In this document: one piece after another, positions 54,851 to 64,000 of the stretch
How the letters are laid out: each line of letters starts with the position of its first letter
How positions within the stretch are numbered: the stretch's first letter is position 1
Assembly: GCA_020284085.1 (NCBI GenBank)
Contig: JACEVL010000285.1
Coordinates: 423,001-487,000, forward strand
DNA: 64,000 bases
From: Aporrectodea caliginosa
Lineage: Eukaryota > Annelida > Clitellata > Crassiclitellata > Lumbricidae
Direction of reading: 5' to 3'
Translations under genes and position numbers: made by a program
Notes under the pieces: generated by a model
Database searches by the model: none
What the model was told of the DNA's origin: nothing
Seen by the model: the letters and a program-made list of their open reading frames with translations, nothing else

Positions 54851-55276
54851 ATGAATCTGCCAGAACTGAAAGAATTAATGAAAAAACATAAGATTGGTGG
54901 GGGTTCTTATCTCAACAAACCAGAAATGATTTCGCGGTTAATCGAGAAAGGTGTGCTTACTCAGGAGGATGCGGACAAATGGAAACAACCACCGAAAGTG
55001 ACGAGCAAGGACGCAAAATACGATAGATTGAAACATATAAGAACACACCCTAGGCGCGTAGAGATTTTAGATCGGGAAACGGGCGAGACCGCTTCTTACC
55101 CATCGATGTATAAGGCCGCGAAAGCGCTTAACCGAAGATCGCGTTTAATAGCGATGTATGACGGGAAAGTATATAAAAAAGATACGAAATTAAAGTTTTC
55201 GAGCGTAGTAGCGGCGAGGAGAATACCTACCCTAACTGCGGTGAGGAGAGTAGCAGCAGTGATGAGAGAGATCTAA
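54851..55276 (+). CDS. SAP-NUMOD domain protein
   Basis: The 141-residue frame starts with a SAP-like helix pair (NLPELKELMKKHKIGGGSYL ... EMISRLIEKG), a DNA-binding fold. Residues about 60-110 read VEILDRETGETASYPSMYKA then AKALNRRSRLIAMYDG and VYKKD, matching the NUMOD1-type DNA-binding module (V.D..TGE...S...AA..L). The tail is basic. It is the last gene of the rightward block, preceded directly by TCATTATAAAATG. A role in genome condensation or late regulation is inference. Confidence 0.65.
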   Translation: MNLPELKELMKKHKIGGGSYLNKPEMISRLIEKGVLTQEDADKWKQPPKVTSKDAKYDRLKHIRTHPRRVEILDRETGETASYPSMYKAAKALNRRSRLIAMYDGKVYKKDTKLKFSSVVAARRIPTLTAVRRVAAVMREI

Positions 55277-55312
55277 TTAATTTCGAGGAGAGTACCGGTT
55301 AGTTATAAGAAT

Positions 55313-56483
55313 TTAACCCTTCGTCGGGCGTGGGGTCAAAAATGACCCCAGAGTGCATTTTCAAGTCATGGATCGATATTAAAAAGTGAAATGGAAGCTG
55401 TGATTTTTCACGAGAATTACTGTACAGGTTGTCACTACGTATTCCAGTTGAGTTTGCATACGAATTTTAGATGGAAAAAAATTTACAGGACATTTATACA
55501 CATAAGGTCATGGGGTAATTTTGACCCCAGGACAGTTATTGGTGTTTCTTTCTCATTAAACAGTCTAAAGTTGCACAAAAACCCGCAATATTATTTCCTT
55601 ATTTCGTTTTATATTTACTTATCAGTGCTGCCCTCCCGCTTTTGCAATCCAGTCCAGGCCCATTTCTCACAATTGACGACAGACTCGCTCCATATCGAGG
55701 TCGGTGCAGATTTGTACAATACAAGCCGTCAAAGTACGGCATCAAGTTAGGAATGTGTTGCGATGCTGAAGTCAAGTACAATGCCAGCATATAGGCTATT
55801 GCGGAAAAGAGAGCGCCGATGCATCTCCAACCAAAGATCTGGGAGGAAACGTTGTCCGCCAGCTCATACAACCTCTTGAATGTGAAGGTCGCAACATGAC
55901 CAGTTATAAGTTTTTAACCTTGATGTTCCTGGCTAGAGATGTTCTGTGGACAAAGAAAGCGACTTTGGTTGGTAATATTCGTACTATTCTATAGTATAAT
56001 TCTAGTAGAGTTACCCGAAGAATTTGTGACTCCCAGAGGATGCGATTTGTAATAATCCCTTATCGGTTTCATTGAGACCGGCGACAAGTGTAAGAAAGAC
56101 AAAGTGGTCATCGTCTTGTCGACTATGCACACCTCCAGTGGGACATTTGGCCAGGGAAACTTCCGGAGGTTATAAACTTCTACAACTGGACAAAAGTAGG
56201 AGTCAATTGTGCTGACCAGATGATAAAAACAGTCAGCACGAAGTTCTCAACCAGACATTTGCCGGTAGTGCTGTTCTGCAACCAATTGGATATTGCCGCA
56301 CATTTCGCTCATCGTCCTCCATGAGAAATTGAAGTTTGACAAGGCTCCAGTGGGAAAGCGTCGGCTGTTCATCAAGAAATTGGGGAAAGATCTTTACCAA
56401 GAGCTAAAGGAACAGTGACGACCTTATGCATCTCATCTTGGGCTGATTAGAGCACCACTGAAACATGTATAATTTCTATTTAA
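55313..56483 (+). mobile_element. piggyBac relic between the convergent gene blocks
   Basis: TTAA at 55313-55316 is followed by CCCTTCGTCGGGCGTGGGG and a GGGGTCAAAAATGACCCC palindrome, the look of a piggyBac end. The plus strand then holds a decayed transposase: APYRGRCRFVQYKPSKYGIK, MCCDAEVKY, NMTSYKFLTL and, near 56170, FYNWTKVGVNCADQMIKT followed by RHLPVVLFCNQLDIAAHF. These match the conserved piggyBac C-terminal half in order. A second TTAA lies at 56480-56483, but no matching inverted end precedes it, so the right boundary is uncertain. It sits 13 bp short of the fibre stop codon. Confidence 0.75.
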
Positions 56484-56493
56484 ATTCTGCCAT

Positions 56494-57532
56494 TTATGTA
56501 TCGTAAATGTATAATTGCATGACCTGAATTCCATTGAGAAGCCAATCATCCTCTACTATCGTAAGTCTGTAATACTGATAAGCGGTCGTCGTCGAAATAT
56601 TAAAAAATGTCGGAGCCGGTTGTCGGTAGTATCGACTCATTCGTATTCGACGCGAATAATGCCGTAAACGTTATTCCATCGTTACTCGCGATGAGACTAA
56701 TGCCCGGGCATTCCATTCTAACTTTCAACGCGAGTCTCCAAATTATAACCGGCTCGGGACATTTTATCTGTATCCAAGAGGTTAAACCATTATCGCCTGC
56801 AAACCAAGAATCACCCGATGCGAGATTGTTAAAAGCTCTGTACGCCTCATGTCCAACGCTATTCGAACTGGCGCTAGCGACGAAACCGGTTATACTATCG
56901 TTGGCTTCCAAATTAGGAATATACCCGACGCGGCACTTTTTCCAAGAATTATCGACGTAATTCTTCGTAGCCGCGTCTTGAGCTTCGGCGGGATCGTGTA
57001 AATCGACGATATATTTTTCATTCATCACGATATTTTGATACAGTTCGATTCTACGATCGGTAGAAGATTTACCGAATCTTATTAAATCGTTCTCCCCTTG
57101 CTTGCACAAAAATCCATCGGTCGTTTGTAACGTAATAGGAACGTTCGACTGACATTGCATTTTATTCGTCGTACTACCCAACAACAACTGGAATTGTTTA
57201 TTTCCTCTCAAATCCTTACACCCCATCGTGCGGAAGCGATCGCCGTTGACGTTTAGAAATAGATTGCCCGTCATGGTATCACCGGTCTTCGATACCTTCG
57301 TGGCGTCTTGTTCATCGACGTATTTCTTGGTAGTTATATGGTTATCTTCGGACGGAGTATACGTAGTCGATAAACCTTCGATCGAGTTACCACCCATATT
57401 TAAATTTCCCGTGAAGGCGTTCGTTCCATCTAGCCTTACAAAAGTATTATTTACCTGAGTCAGCGTAACGCCTCCAGCGATTACTCTTTGCATAGATCCG
57501 GAATCGGTATGTCCAAACTTATCGACTGGCAT
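56494..57532 (-). pseudogene. Fibre-like attachment protein with discoidin-like C-terminus
   Basis: From the ATG at 57532 the protein reads as a phage-tail-fibre-like shaft: LDGTNAFTGNLNMGGNSIEG, KTGDTMTGNLFL and DPAEAQDAATKNYVD are the repeated D.TM.G.L...N.I..L and DAATK.YVD patterns of trimeric fibres. Residues about 215-310 resemble an F5/8 type C (discoidin) domain: SSNSVGHEAYRAFNN, DSWFAGDN, WIQIKCPEPVIIW. A one-base slip in a run of six T near 56605 ends the frame at 56600; the shifted frame continues in character to a stop at 56494-56496. It would mediate host attachment; that role is inferred from fold and position next to the protease. Confidence 0.7.
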
Positions 57533-57555
57533 GTTTTTATATACGATATTATTTA

Positions 57556-57991
57556 TTAATATAAATCGTTTATAACTTCTTGAAATTTACGACCATCGTT
57601 CATTATCGCCTTCAGCACGTACAAACACAAATGACCGCAAAACACTTCGTTATCCGGTTGTATTCGTTCGCTGTTATAGTACACCGGGTCGTTCAAATAC
57701 TTTAACAGCTCGGTAGGAGGAGGAAGACCGTAGCTGTCGAAGTAAAGCTTCTCGTTACCGTTCTTTATCCAACCCACCCAATGCGTCCCTTTACCGCTAG
57801 AATCGTCTAGATTAAGGATCCCGCACTCGTTCTCTCTAGGTCTCTTAGGCAACTCGTCTCGTAGGAAAACTCCTCTAAAGTTACGAATTTGTATCTTCTT
57901 CGCCGCTTCGATTAGCTGTATATTAGACAAAGGAACATTAGGTAACACGACTCCGCAGACATCGATTTCTTTTAACGCTTTCGAAACTCAT
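57556..57991 (-). pseudogene. Adenain-type (C5) cysteine protease
   Basis: The frame shows GTHWVGWIK (catalytic His), KLYFDSYGLP (Asp), and IQPDNEVFCGHLCLYVLK (Gln of the oxyanion hole and catalytic Cys), the layout of adenovirus maturation proteases found in Polintons and adintoviruses. It cleaves capsid and core precursors during maturation. The main frame opens with GTG at 57948, but an ATG at 57991, preceded by TATAAA, is the likelier true start with a one-base shift between them near 57980. The length of about 140 residues is usual for the short Polinton forms. It reads leftwards, 23 bp upstream of the fibre gene. Confidence 0.85.
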
Positions 57992-58000
57992 TTTATATTC
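57992..58000 (-). promoter_or_regulatory. TATAAA element abutting the protease start codon
   Basis: On the minus strand GAATATAAA runs directly into the ATG at 57991, the same arrangement as at 54841-54853 and 61880-61890. Confidence 0.5.
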
Positions 58001-58009
58001 GTAATATAT

Positions 58010-61000
58010 TCACTTCAACGAATAATGACCGTATGCCAACGTGCTTATACCATCTTCCATTATCACTCGTTTGTCGTCGTCGGCCGACAGAGCAACTTTA
58101 TTAATCTCTTCGGTGTAAATATCGTGAAGACGCGATCGAATCACGTTCATTTTTCTCAACTGTACTCTTCTCGTAAACAGGCAGTCTTTATAATCTTCGT
58201 GAGTTATCGTTTTCTTAACGACGTTCTTCTTCACGCCTTTACATTTCTTATGATCTTCTCCCGCCATCTTGTACGAGTACAACTTCGACCTCAATCCGAC
58301 GAACTCTTCGATCTGTTTGCCGCCGGCTTCGTCTTTGAACATGCCGATCACTTTCTTATTCACTCCGGTTTCTATACCGGATGGATGATCTTTCGGGTAG
58401 TCGCTCGTATCGAACCGGCTTCGCACGTCGTCGGCGATATCGGCGTAAAAGTCGTCGGTTTTAAGTTCATAGGCTAGCGAGTCGGTATCGGTGAATAACA
58501 GTTTAGCCCTATCTCCGTACTTCTTCTTGATGTAATTATAATGGAAATCGTACATTAAAGTCTTACTCGAGTCTAATATACACATGCCTAAATATATCGG
58601 CTTGTTAAAGAGCAACTTCGTTCTTTTATTGTGAATAGCTATTAGATTCTCGTCAAAGATAGTTAGCCTGTCGAAACTTACTTTCGCCGCGAGCTTTATA
58701 GCTTCCTTCTCATCGCATACCAACCTTATGTCTACGCGATTCTCGATACGTTCCATCGTCTTGCCAAAGACGCTATTATTCATCAGTTTGAAAAAGTCCT
58801 TCTCGAAATCGTTAGTAGCCTTCGTTCGCAAGTCGGTATTGAGATCGATATACTCTTTCAGCCAAGCACTTTCTTCGAATCGTATCCCTCTATGAATTTT
58901 AACGATCTTCAATCCGAGACTTTCGTACAGCTTTAAATTGTCGTAGTGTACTACGTACTTCTCTTTATCGTTTAAGTTTGGAATTAGTTTTGCCACATCC
59001 GATCCATCGGGTATTAGACTCTCAGGAGCTAGAGGATAATCGTTGTGAAGATCGTGCAACTCTTTAGGATATTCTAAATCGACTTCTAATATACACGGTA
59101 TACTCCTCCAATTATTAAGCTCTTTATCGCTCATCCATTTAAACCCACGAGTCGGTAACGGCTTGCTCATCGCCCACCCGTACAAATTATTCGCGTCTAG
59201 ATATGTTACGAACGACGAAGGCTGACTACTATCGAATGCTTCTCCCATATACTCGTTGTTTGCTCTCGCGTAACGATTCGAAATCGTACTGACCCCTCCT
59301 CTGATTCCACGCTTAATCATGAGTAGCATGTCGTAATCGCTCATCAGCTCCAACTCTACTCTAGTTATCTTCAACGCCGCGTCCCATGCTAGACCGGGAG
59401 ACGTGTAATACCACGCCGGATCTAGTCCGTAGTTGCTCGTGCAAACGTCTCTAAAGTTTTCGAATACATCGGCTAATAATAGAACATCCGAAACGTTGTA
59501 CAAGTCGTGATATTCTCTTAACGTTTTACAACGAAATTCTTTCCATACCGTTTTAGCGTGGTCGTAATCTTCATCGCTGATATCCGAGTCGATTAGTTTC
59601 GAATAGAATTTATGCTTAGGAGGCAATTCGGTTTCGTTTAATCTTTCAACACCGTCAACGTAATCGTATGGGTAAACCCTTTTCTGAGTAAAAGATCTAA
59701 CTTCCTGCCTTTAAAAAATTCGCCTAAATTCTTACACTGATCTTTACGAAGGTTCTTCGATAACGCGTCGAGACTCGAGGGCATGAATCTAAAACTGTCG
59801 ATAAAGCGTAATTCACGCTTGACCGTTATCTCTTTTCCCTCTTTATTTACAAACTTGTCGACTACGACCTCTCTGCTAAACGATATATACTTTTCTTCGT
59901 TATTCGGAATGCAGTTAATTTTTTCACCATTCTCGCCTCGCAGTTTCTTAATGAATAAATGACTATCGTATCCGGATAAGTTATGGAACACTACCGGGAA
60001 AAACTTGGGGACTCTATAGTTTAAATTACAACTGTTATGAGCCGCCCCTCTAAATTTACCGGTAAGATGGCAGTGATCTCTAACTCGATCTGTCCCCAAC
60101 TCTCCTCCGCAGATATGACAGCTAGTAGCTTCATCGAAACATTTCTTCTCAGTTCTACCGAATATCATTCGTTTGGGAAATTTAAACTGGTTATATATTT
60201 GTTTTATATTTGCCGCTAGAGAATCTATGAATTTTTGAGCGACATCGTCGTCTTCGTTTTCAGCCGTGTACGTTACAGGATATTGGGAATAAACGGCGTC
60301 GTCGAAACATTTTATGTAATAACAAAACGAGCTAGGAGTGTGCTTCTGATATTGTTTGGTGTATGATACTGCTGGATTCGGTTGACACGAGCCTATAGGT
60401 TTAATGAACGATTCGAAATCGGCGTAGACGATAAAGGGAACTCTCATGGATTTAAAATAATGTTTAAAACTTAGCATGGTTCCTGGTTCGGGAAGAACTA
60501 TTCGTTGGGCGTTTTCCTGCGAACAGTACTCGGTATGCTTAGTAAGCGCTTCTATTCGTGTATAACCGGTTAAACATCTTCTGCAATAATGCATCGAATT
60601 ATGGATTGTTCCGTTCGTACCGCCATCAATCTGTTAAAGTTCTTGATCAGGCAATAATGTTTCTTATCTCCGTCGGAAATAAGCAATAGTCAACGATGAC
60701 GCATTAACGTCTTGCTGCTTCGATATATAAATTGGGAATATTTCTTTTTCGTAACCGAATACGTTAACGCTAATATTATTATTATTCTCAAACTTACTTA
60801 TTATGTTAGCATCTGCAGCAACCGGGAATTCGATACCGCTCCAATTAAGTTTCTTCGATTGTTCTATTAATTCTTTCGTGATTCTTTCAGGGTCTCTATC
60901 AACAGGATTCAACGCTCTAGTAATACACCATTTAAAACATTCATCGTCGTCGTTTTTCAGGTTGATAATTGCCTTTTTATTAGCAAGTTCTACGGGCAAT

Positions 61001-61882
61001 GGAATGTAAGAACTACCTTTCAACGGTTTGTATATTACCGTATTGATATCTAATTTTACTACGGCTCTGAATCTCCAATTACTTCCACGCATTTGAAAAC
61101 TAGCCATCGACTCCATGATTTTATCTTTCGCTTTGTTATATATTTCGCTCACGTCGGTAGAGTCTAAAACGACTTCCGTCTTCGAACGAAATGGGATATC
61201 ATCGGAATCTACTTCTCCGGTTTTAATATCCACGCGCTCCATAGTACAAGTGAGAACTAAATTAGTCTTTGTTTGTCGATTCTGAGAGAGTAGGCTAACT
61301 ACTCGCGACTCTACGGCATTAAGAAAAGACGCGGCATCGATTCCGTCAATTCCATCGATCGTGTATTGTTTGGTAAATCCCTTAATAGCCGACGCAGTCT
61401 CTCGAATCTCGAAACTCCCTTTTTTACTCGGTTTGTTGAATATGGAGTTAATTTTTGTTTTAGTCTTCTCAACAAATTTATTAACGGCAGCTATAGTATT
61501 ATCAGCGAATGTATTAACAGCAGCTTTGGTCTTATCGGTAAATGTACTAACACTAGCCTTGGTATTATCAACGAATTTATTAATAGCAGCTTTGGTCTTA
61601 TCGGTAAATGTGCTAACAACAGCTTTGGTCTGTAACCGAAGATTCTTCCCCATAGTGTTGAAGATGGTTTTAAAGATGAGGGAGCAGATACCGGAACCGG
61701 GGTGGGTGGGAACCGGAGAGTCTACCAAATTATTTCCCTGTCCGATTATAACACTGTGTGTAGACCTCGACGATACGAATGCTACGAGTTCCGCTTTTCG
61801 CAGTCTCGAATAACCAAAAACCATGCCTTTCTCTTTAGCGATATTTCGCAATTCTTTGACAGTCTTCGATTGAGTATTCCAT
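58010..61882 (-). pseudogene. PolB: Protein-primed family B DNA polymerase with SAP-like N-terminal extension
   Basis: Three open parts remain. N-terminal (60664-61882): a SAP-like segment (TVKELRNIAKEKG, LRKAELVAF), tandem 12-13 residue repeats (STFTDKTKAAVNTFADNT, 61480-61640) and a domain ending FKWCITRALNPV. Middle (59638-60594): a Cys/His finger (YCRRCLTGY ... KHTEYC), exonuclease motif YADFESFI, an HNH-like CHICGG ... CHLTG and VVFHNLSGYDSHLF. C-terminal (58010-59626): YLDANNLYGWAM (motif A), LMNNSVFGKTMER (motif B) and LLFTDTDSLAYE (motif C). Frameshifts near 61870, 60690, 60595 and 59675 separate them. Such enzymes copy linear genomes from a protein primer. Confidence 0.88.
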
Positions 61883-61890
61883 TTTATATA
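61883..61890 (-). promoter_or_regulatory. TATATAAA element abutting the PolB start codon
   Basis: On the minus strand TATATAAA runs directly into an ATG at 61882. The fibre gene has GTATATAAAAAC before its ATG at 57532. Confidence 0.5.
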
Positions 61891-61924
61891 CAAAAGTTAT
61901 TTCTTTAAACCCATTTACGGCAAT

Positions 61925-62475
61925 ATTTTTTTCATCTACCAAACACACCACCACGGTCTGGAAAGCCAAAACGATCCAAAGCACCAGCAACTTCAAGGGA
62001 CTGAAAGATGTTCTTGGATCTTTTTTGATAATGAAGCAGCAGTAGCAGCTGTTGATGTAGACATTGTAGACGTACATGACTGAATTGGCTGATACTCATC
62101 ATCTCCTTGTGACTCCTGACTTTTTTGTCAACGCAGAAAGTTCACCTTCCGTGTCACTAATGACCTTTGCCTTGCGTTCTTTGTATTTCACTTTCACTAT
62201 TCTCTCCTTTTCCTGTCATTGTCTCTTCCTTCTTTCGTTTGCTTATGTCTTCAAGTCTACTCCACTCATGCTGCTGGAAAATACATCTACTCTTTGCATT
62301 CGATGGAATTCCCGATCTTCTTCCTGCTGGATTTCGGTCATAACGTCATTTGTGGCAATATCAAACAATTCTTGAAGATCACTTTTGAACATGTGTTCTT
62401 TCATCCTGTCACTTTCTCGCTGTCGTGTTTTGTGAACCTTCAGAGCCAGATAGTTCTGATTCAGCTTTGACAGTT
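61925..62475 (-). pseudogene. N-terminal fragment of the DTTASN/ACRHH transposase family
   Basis: Broken minus-strand frames read HKTRQRESDRMKEHMFKSDL, FDIATNDVMTEIQQEEDREF and SMSGVDLK, followed by a Lys/Arg-rich stretch and LEVAGALDRFG near 61965. This is the N-terminal part of the family whose core lies at 12119-12823 (compare VATTLDRTK there). It abuts the PolB start region, so a copy of this transposon may have removed the right end of the virus-like element. TIRs were not found. Confidence 0.5.
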
Positions 62476-62562
62476 TTCAGATACACAAGTCAACCCGCTG
62501 TGTTAGTATTCTAGCTCGCAACTATTTTCATACAAATAATTGCGTCACATGCCATTGTTTAA

Positions 62563-63529
62563 CCCTAGGGCTACCAAGCTTTTTTTGTAACTCGGACTAC
62601 CAAGGGGGGGTGGTTACCACCCCCCTGGATTTCGTGTTTGGTTTTACATATCATAACTTGTAATACAGCATTGGATTCAGCATTCATTTCTGCACAGAAT
62701 GGTATATTTAGTTGTACATTATGTGAATGCACCTCGAAATTACATCACTTTTAACAAAGGAACCCATTAATTAGCAATATTGTATATTATTGCGTACATT
62801 TTGTACATTTTGGATAAACAAATATAAGATTATGTGTGTTTTGAAACTAATCTATGTATAAAAGATACACAAAATCATCCCTACACATGTTTATAGAGTA
62901 TAAATGTACATCCATACATATATATCCATACATATATATCGGTTTACGTTGTAATGCTGTATTCAGCCATTTTCACACAGATTACGCGTATTATTATTTA
63001 TTTTGATCACTTCCGGTATTCAAAAGACAAAGATGTAGGTATGCAAATGAAGCCCTTCATTCCCTCTAAAGAATGGTATCTTTGTTTCTCTTCCAGGAAG
63101 ACAAATGAATACGCTACAGACAAAAAACTAAGGGGGAGTCCTTCCATTCAGCCATTTTTCACGCATATTACACGTATTATTATTTATTTTGAGCACTTCC
63201 GGTTGTCTCAGGTCAACTCAGTGACCATAGAAATGTAGCCCCACATTCCCTTTATAGAATGGTATAATTTGTGTCTCTTAATATTAAATGACGGATAAGA
63301 TATAGTTGAAAATCTAGGGAGGGGGTGGTATCCACCCCCCCTGGTACCTCGGGTATATTGGGTATAACTTTTGAACGGTGTGAGATATCATCTCACATTT
63401 TACCTCAAAACGTGTGTAAATGAACCCCCTACAGCTACCTAAAAGGTCAAATTTTTATTCCATACGGAAAAAGTTTGAAATGAAAAAAAACCTAGGGGGT
63501 GGCAACCACCCCCCTTGGTAGCCCGAGGG
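62563..63529. mobile_element. Non-autonomous TTAA (piggyBac-type) element
   Basis: TTAA flanks both ends (62559-62562, 63530-63533). The ends CCCTAGGGCTACCAAG and CTTGGTAGCCCGAGGG are inverted, followed by GGGGGTGG..ACCACCCCCC palindromes. Inside, two direct copies of about 135 bp (62966-63095 and 63147-63280) share TTCAGCCATTTT, CGTATTATTATTTATTTTGA and GAATGGTAT. There is no coding relic. Confidence 0.85.
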
Positions 63530-63533
63530 TTAA

Positions 63534-64000
63534 CTTTCCTGAAGGGTTCTTCCTTCAGTGATATGATGAAACTCAAGTAGTTGCAGTACATTCAGGCTAC
63601 GTGGTAATCTTGCTGTAGATAACTGAGAGATTGGCTTTCCCAATAGCCAGTGCTCTGGGTCGAATTTCAAACTAGATCAAGCCATATTAGTCTAATAACT
63701 CTTGTAGACATGACACAAAGACACATTAGCCCGCAAGTAAAATGTTGAGAATGGGTTGACCTTTAAATGCTTTTCAGTCAGGCTGAAATTTAACTGGCAA
63801 ACTATCTATCCACAGTGGACAAAAATAAGCCTTGTGGAGAAATGATTCAACAAAGTTAAATTTTTCTGTATTGTTTCCGGACCACCTTAGCCAAAATTGA
63901 AATCGTCGTACCTTTGGAATGGTTACCAATAACAGTCAACAACACGCTGCGGTCTATAGCTAGAAACCTGAAAAAATTTGATGATTCCCCACAAAGCTTA
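63534..64000. other. Unassigned right edge
   Basis: No coding frame, element end or RNA gene is evident in the last 470 bp. Confidence 0.45.

Larger units (their letters stand above)
45930..61893. mobile_element. Adintovirus/Polinton (Maverick)-type integrated element
   Basis: A block of about 16 kb encodes the full set expected of a virus-like Polinton: integrase, PLA2, packaging ATPase, penton-like protein, minor proteins, major capsid protein, protease, fibre-like protein and protein-primed PolB. Integrase at one end and PolB at the other is the usual Polinton layout, and PLA2 together with adenain is characteristic of the animal adintoviruses. Codon use is rich in CpG, unlike the flanking DNA. 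Frameshifts and three insertions (48.63-49.68 kb, 55.31-56.48 kb and a (TTAC)n run) mark it as inactive. No terminal inverted repeats are visible; limits given are those of recognisable coding sequence. Confidence 0.88.

Noticed and set aside
45930..61893. A free adenovirus or parvovirus genome, suggested by adenain and PLA2
   Set aside because: The integrase, protein-primed PolB, A32-type ATPase and gene order fit adintovirus/Polinton elements, and the block lies within chromosomal repeats.
62954..63238. 94-residue plus-strand frame
   Set aside because: It lies inside a TTAA MITE and spans its internal duplication; no conserved motif.

Overview
The window is repeat-dense nuclear DNA of an animal, most likely a marine invertebrate. 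Evidence for this is the mix of element families (Gmr1-type Ty3/gypsy, CR1/L2-like and RTE-like LINEs, hAT, CACTA, pogo, mariner and piggyBac relatives, and an adintovirus/Polinton-type element), the near absence of host exons, and spliceosomal-looking exon borders in the two candidate host exons. A deuterostome such as an echinoderm is a guess from the element repertoire, not a demonstrated identity.

Layout. 1-3419: the 3' part of a Ty3/gypsy element with integrase placed before reverse transcriptase (Gmr1 order), ending in a 447 bp 3' LTR. 3866-8691: a minus-strand CR1/L2-like LINE split by an internally deleted mariner-like element (6886-8037, TA target site). 8692-10321: a DNA transposon with CAGGGTGGCCACA ends. 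10515-14252: a hAT element with an 8 bp target duplication that contains a second 8-bp-duplication transposon (11640-13875). 14253-17006: LTR-like, tRNA-like and LINE fragments. 17350-18450: a GTCGACTT-rich inverted repeat with a GT microsatellite. 18806-23014: a CACTA-type element (TAA duplication) containing another copy of the 11640-13875 family and a short MITE. 23349-29195: LINE scraps, MITEs and satellite-like tandem repeats. 29196-34937: an RTE-like LINE flanked by an unusually long 62 bp target duplication and carrying a TTAA (piggyBac-type) element, which itself carries a LINE tail and a hAT MITE. 35396-35494 and 43189-43560: two minus-strand candidate host exons. 36980-39983: a transposon whose inverted ends are built from about 155 bp tandem units. 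41012-42321: a pogo-like element.

45930-61893 is the most interesting region: a nearly complete virus-like element of the adintovirus/Polinton (Maverick) type. It carries a DDE integrase, a virion-type phospholipase A2 with an N-terminal zinc ribbon, a packaging ATPase, a penton-like protein, a membrane minor protein, a conserved uncharacterised protein, a pVI/pX-like basic protein, a major capsid protein, a SAP-NUMOD protein, a phage-fibre-like protein with a discoidin-like end, an adenain-type protease and a protein-primed type B DNA polymerase. Gene order is modular: integrase and PLA2 read left and the ATPase-to-SAP block reads right from a 39 bp shared promoter, while fibre, protease and polymerase read left from the other end, so the two blocks converge at about 55.3-56.5 kb, where a piggyBac relic has landed. 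Several start codons are preceded by TATAAAATG or TATAAAA. The capsid, PLA2 and SAP genes are open; integrase, ATPase, penton, minor proteins, fibre, protease and polymerase each carry frameshifts or insertions, so this copy looks inactive but young. No terminal inverted repeats were found. The right flank (61925-63529) holds a third piece of the 11640-13875 transposon family and a TTAA MITE.
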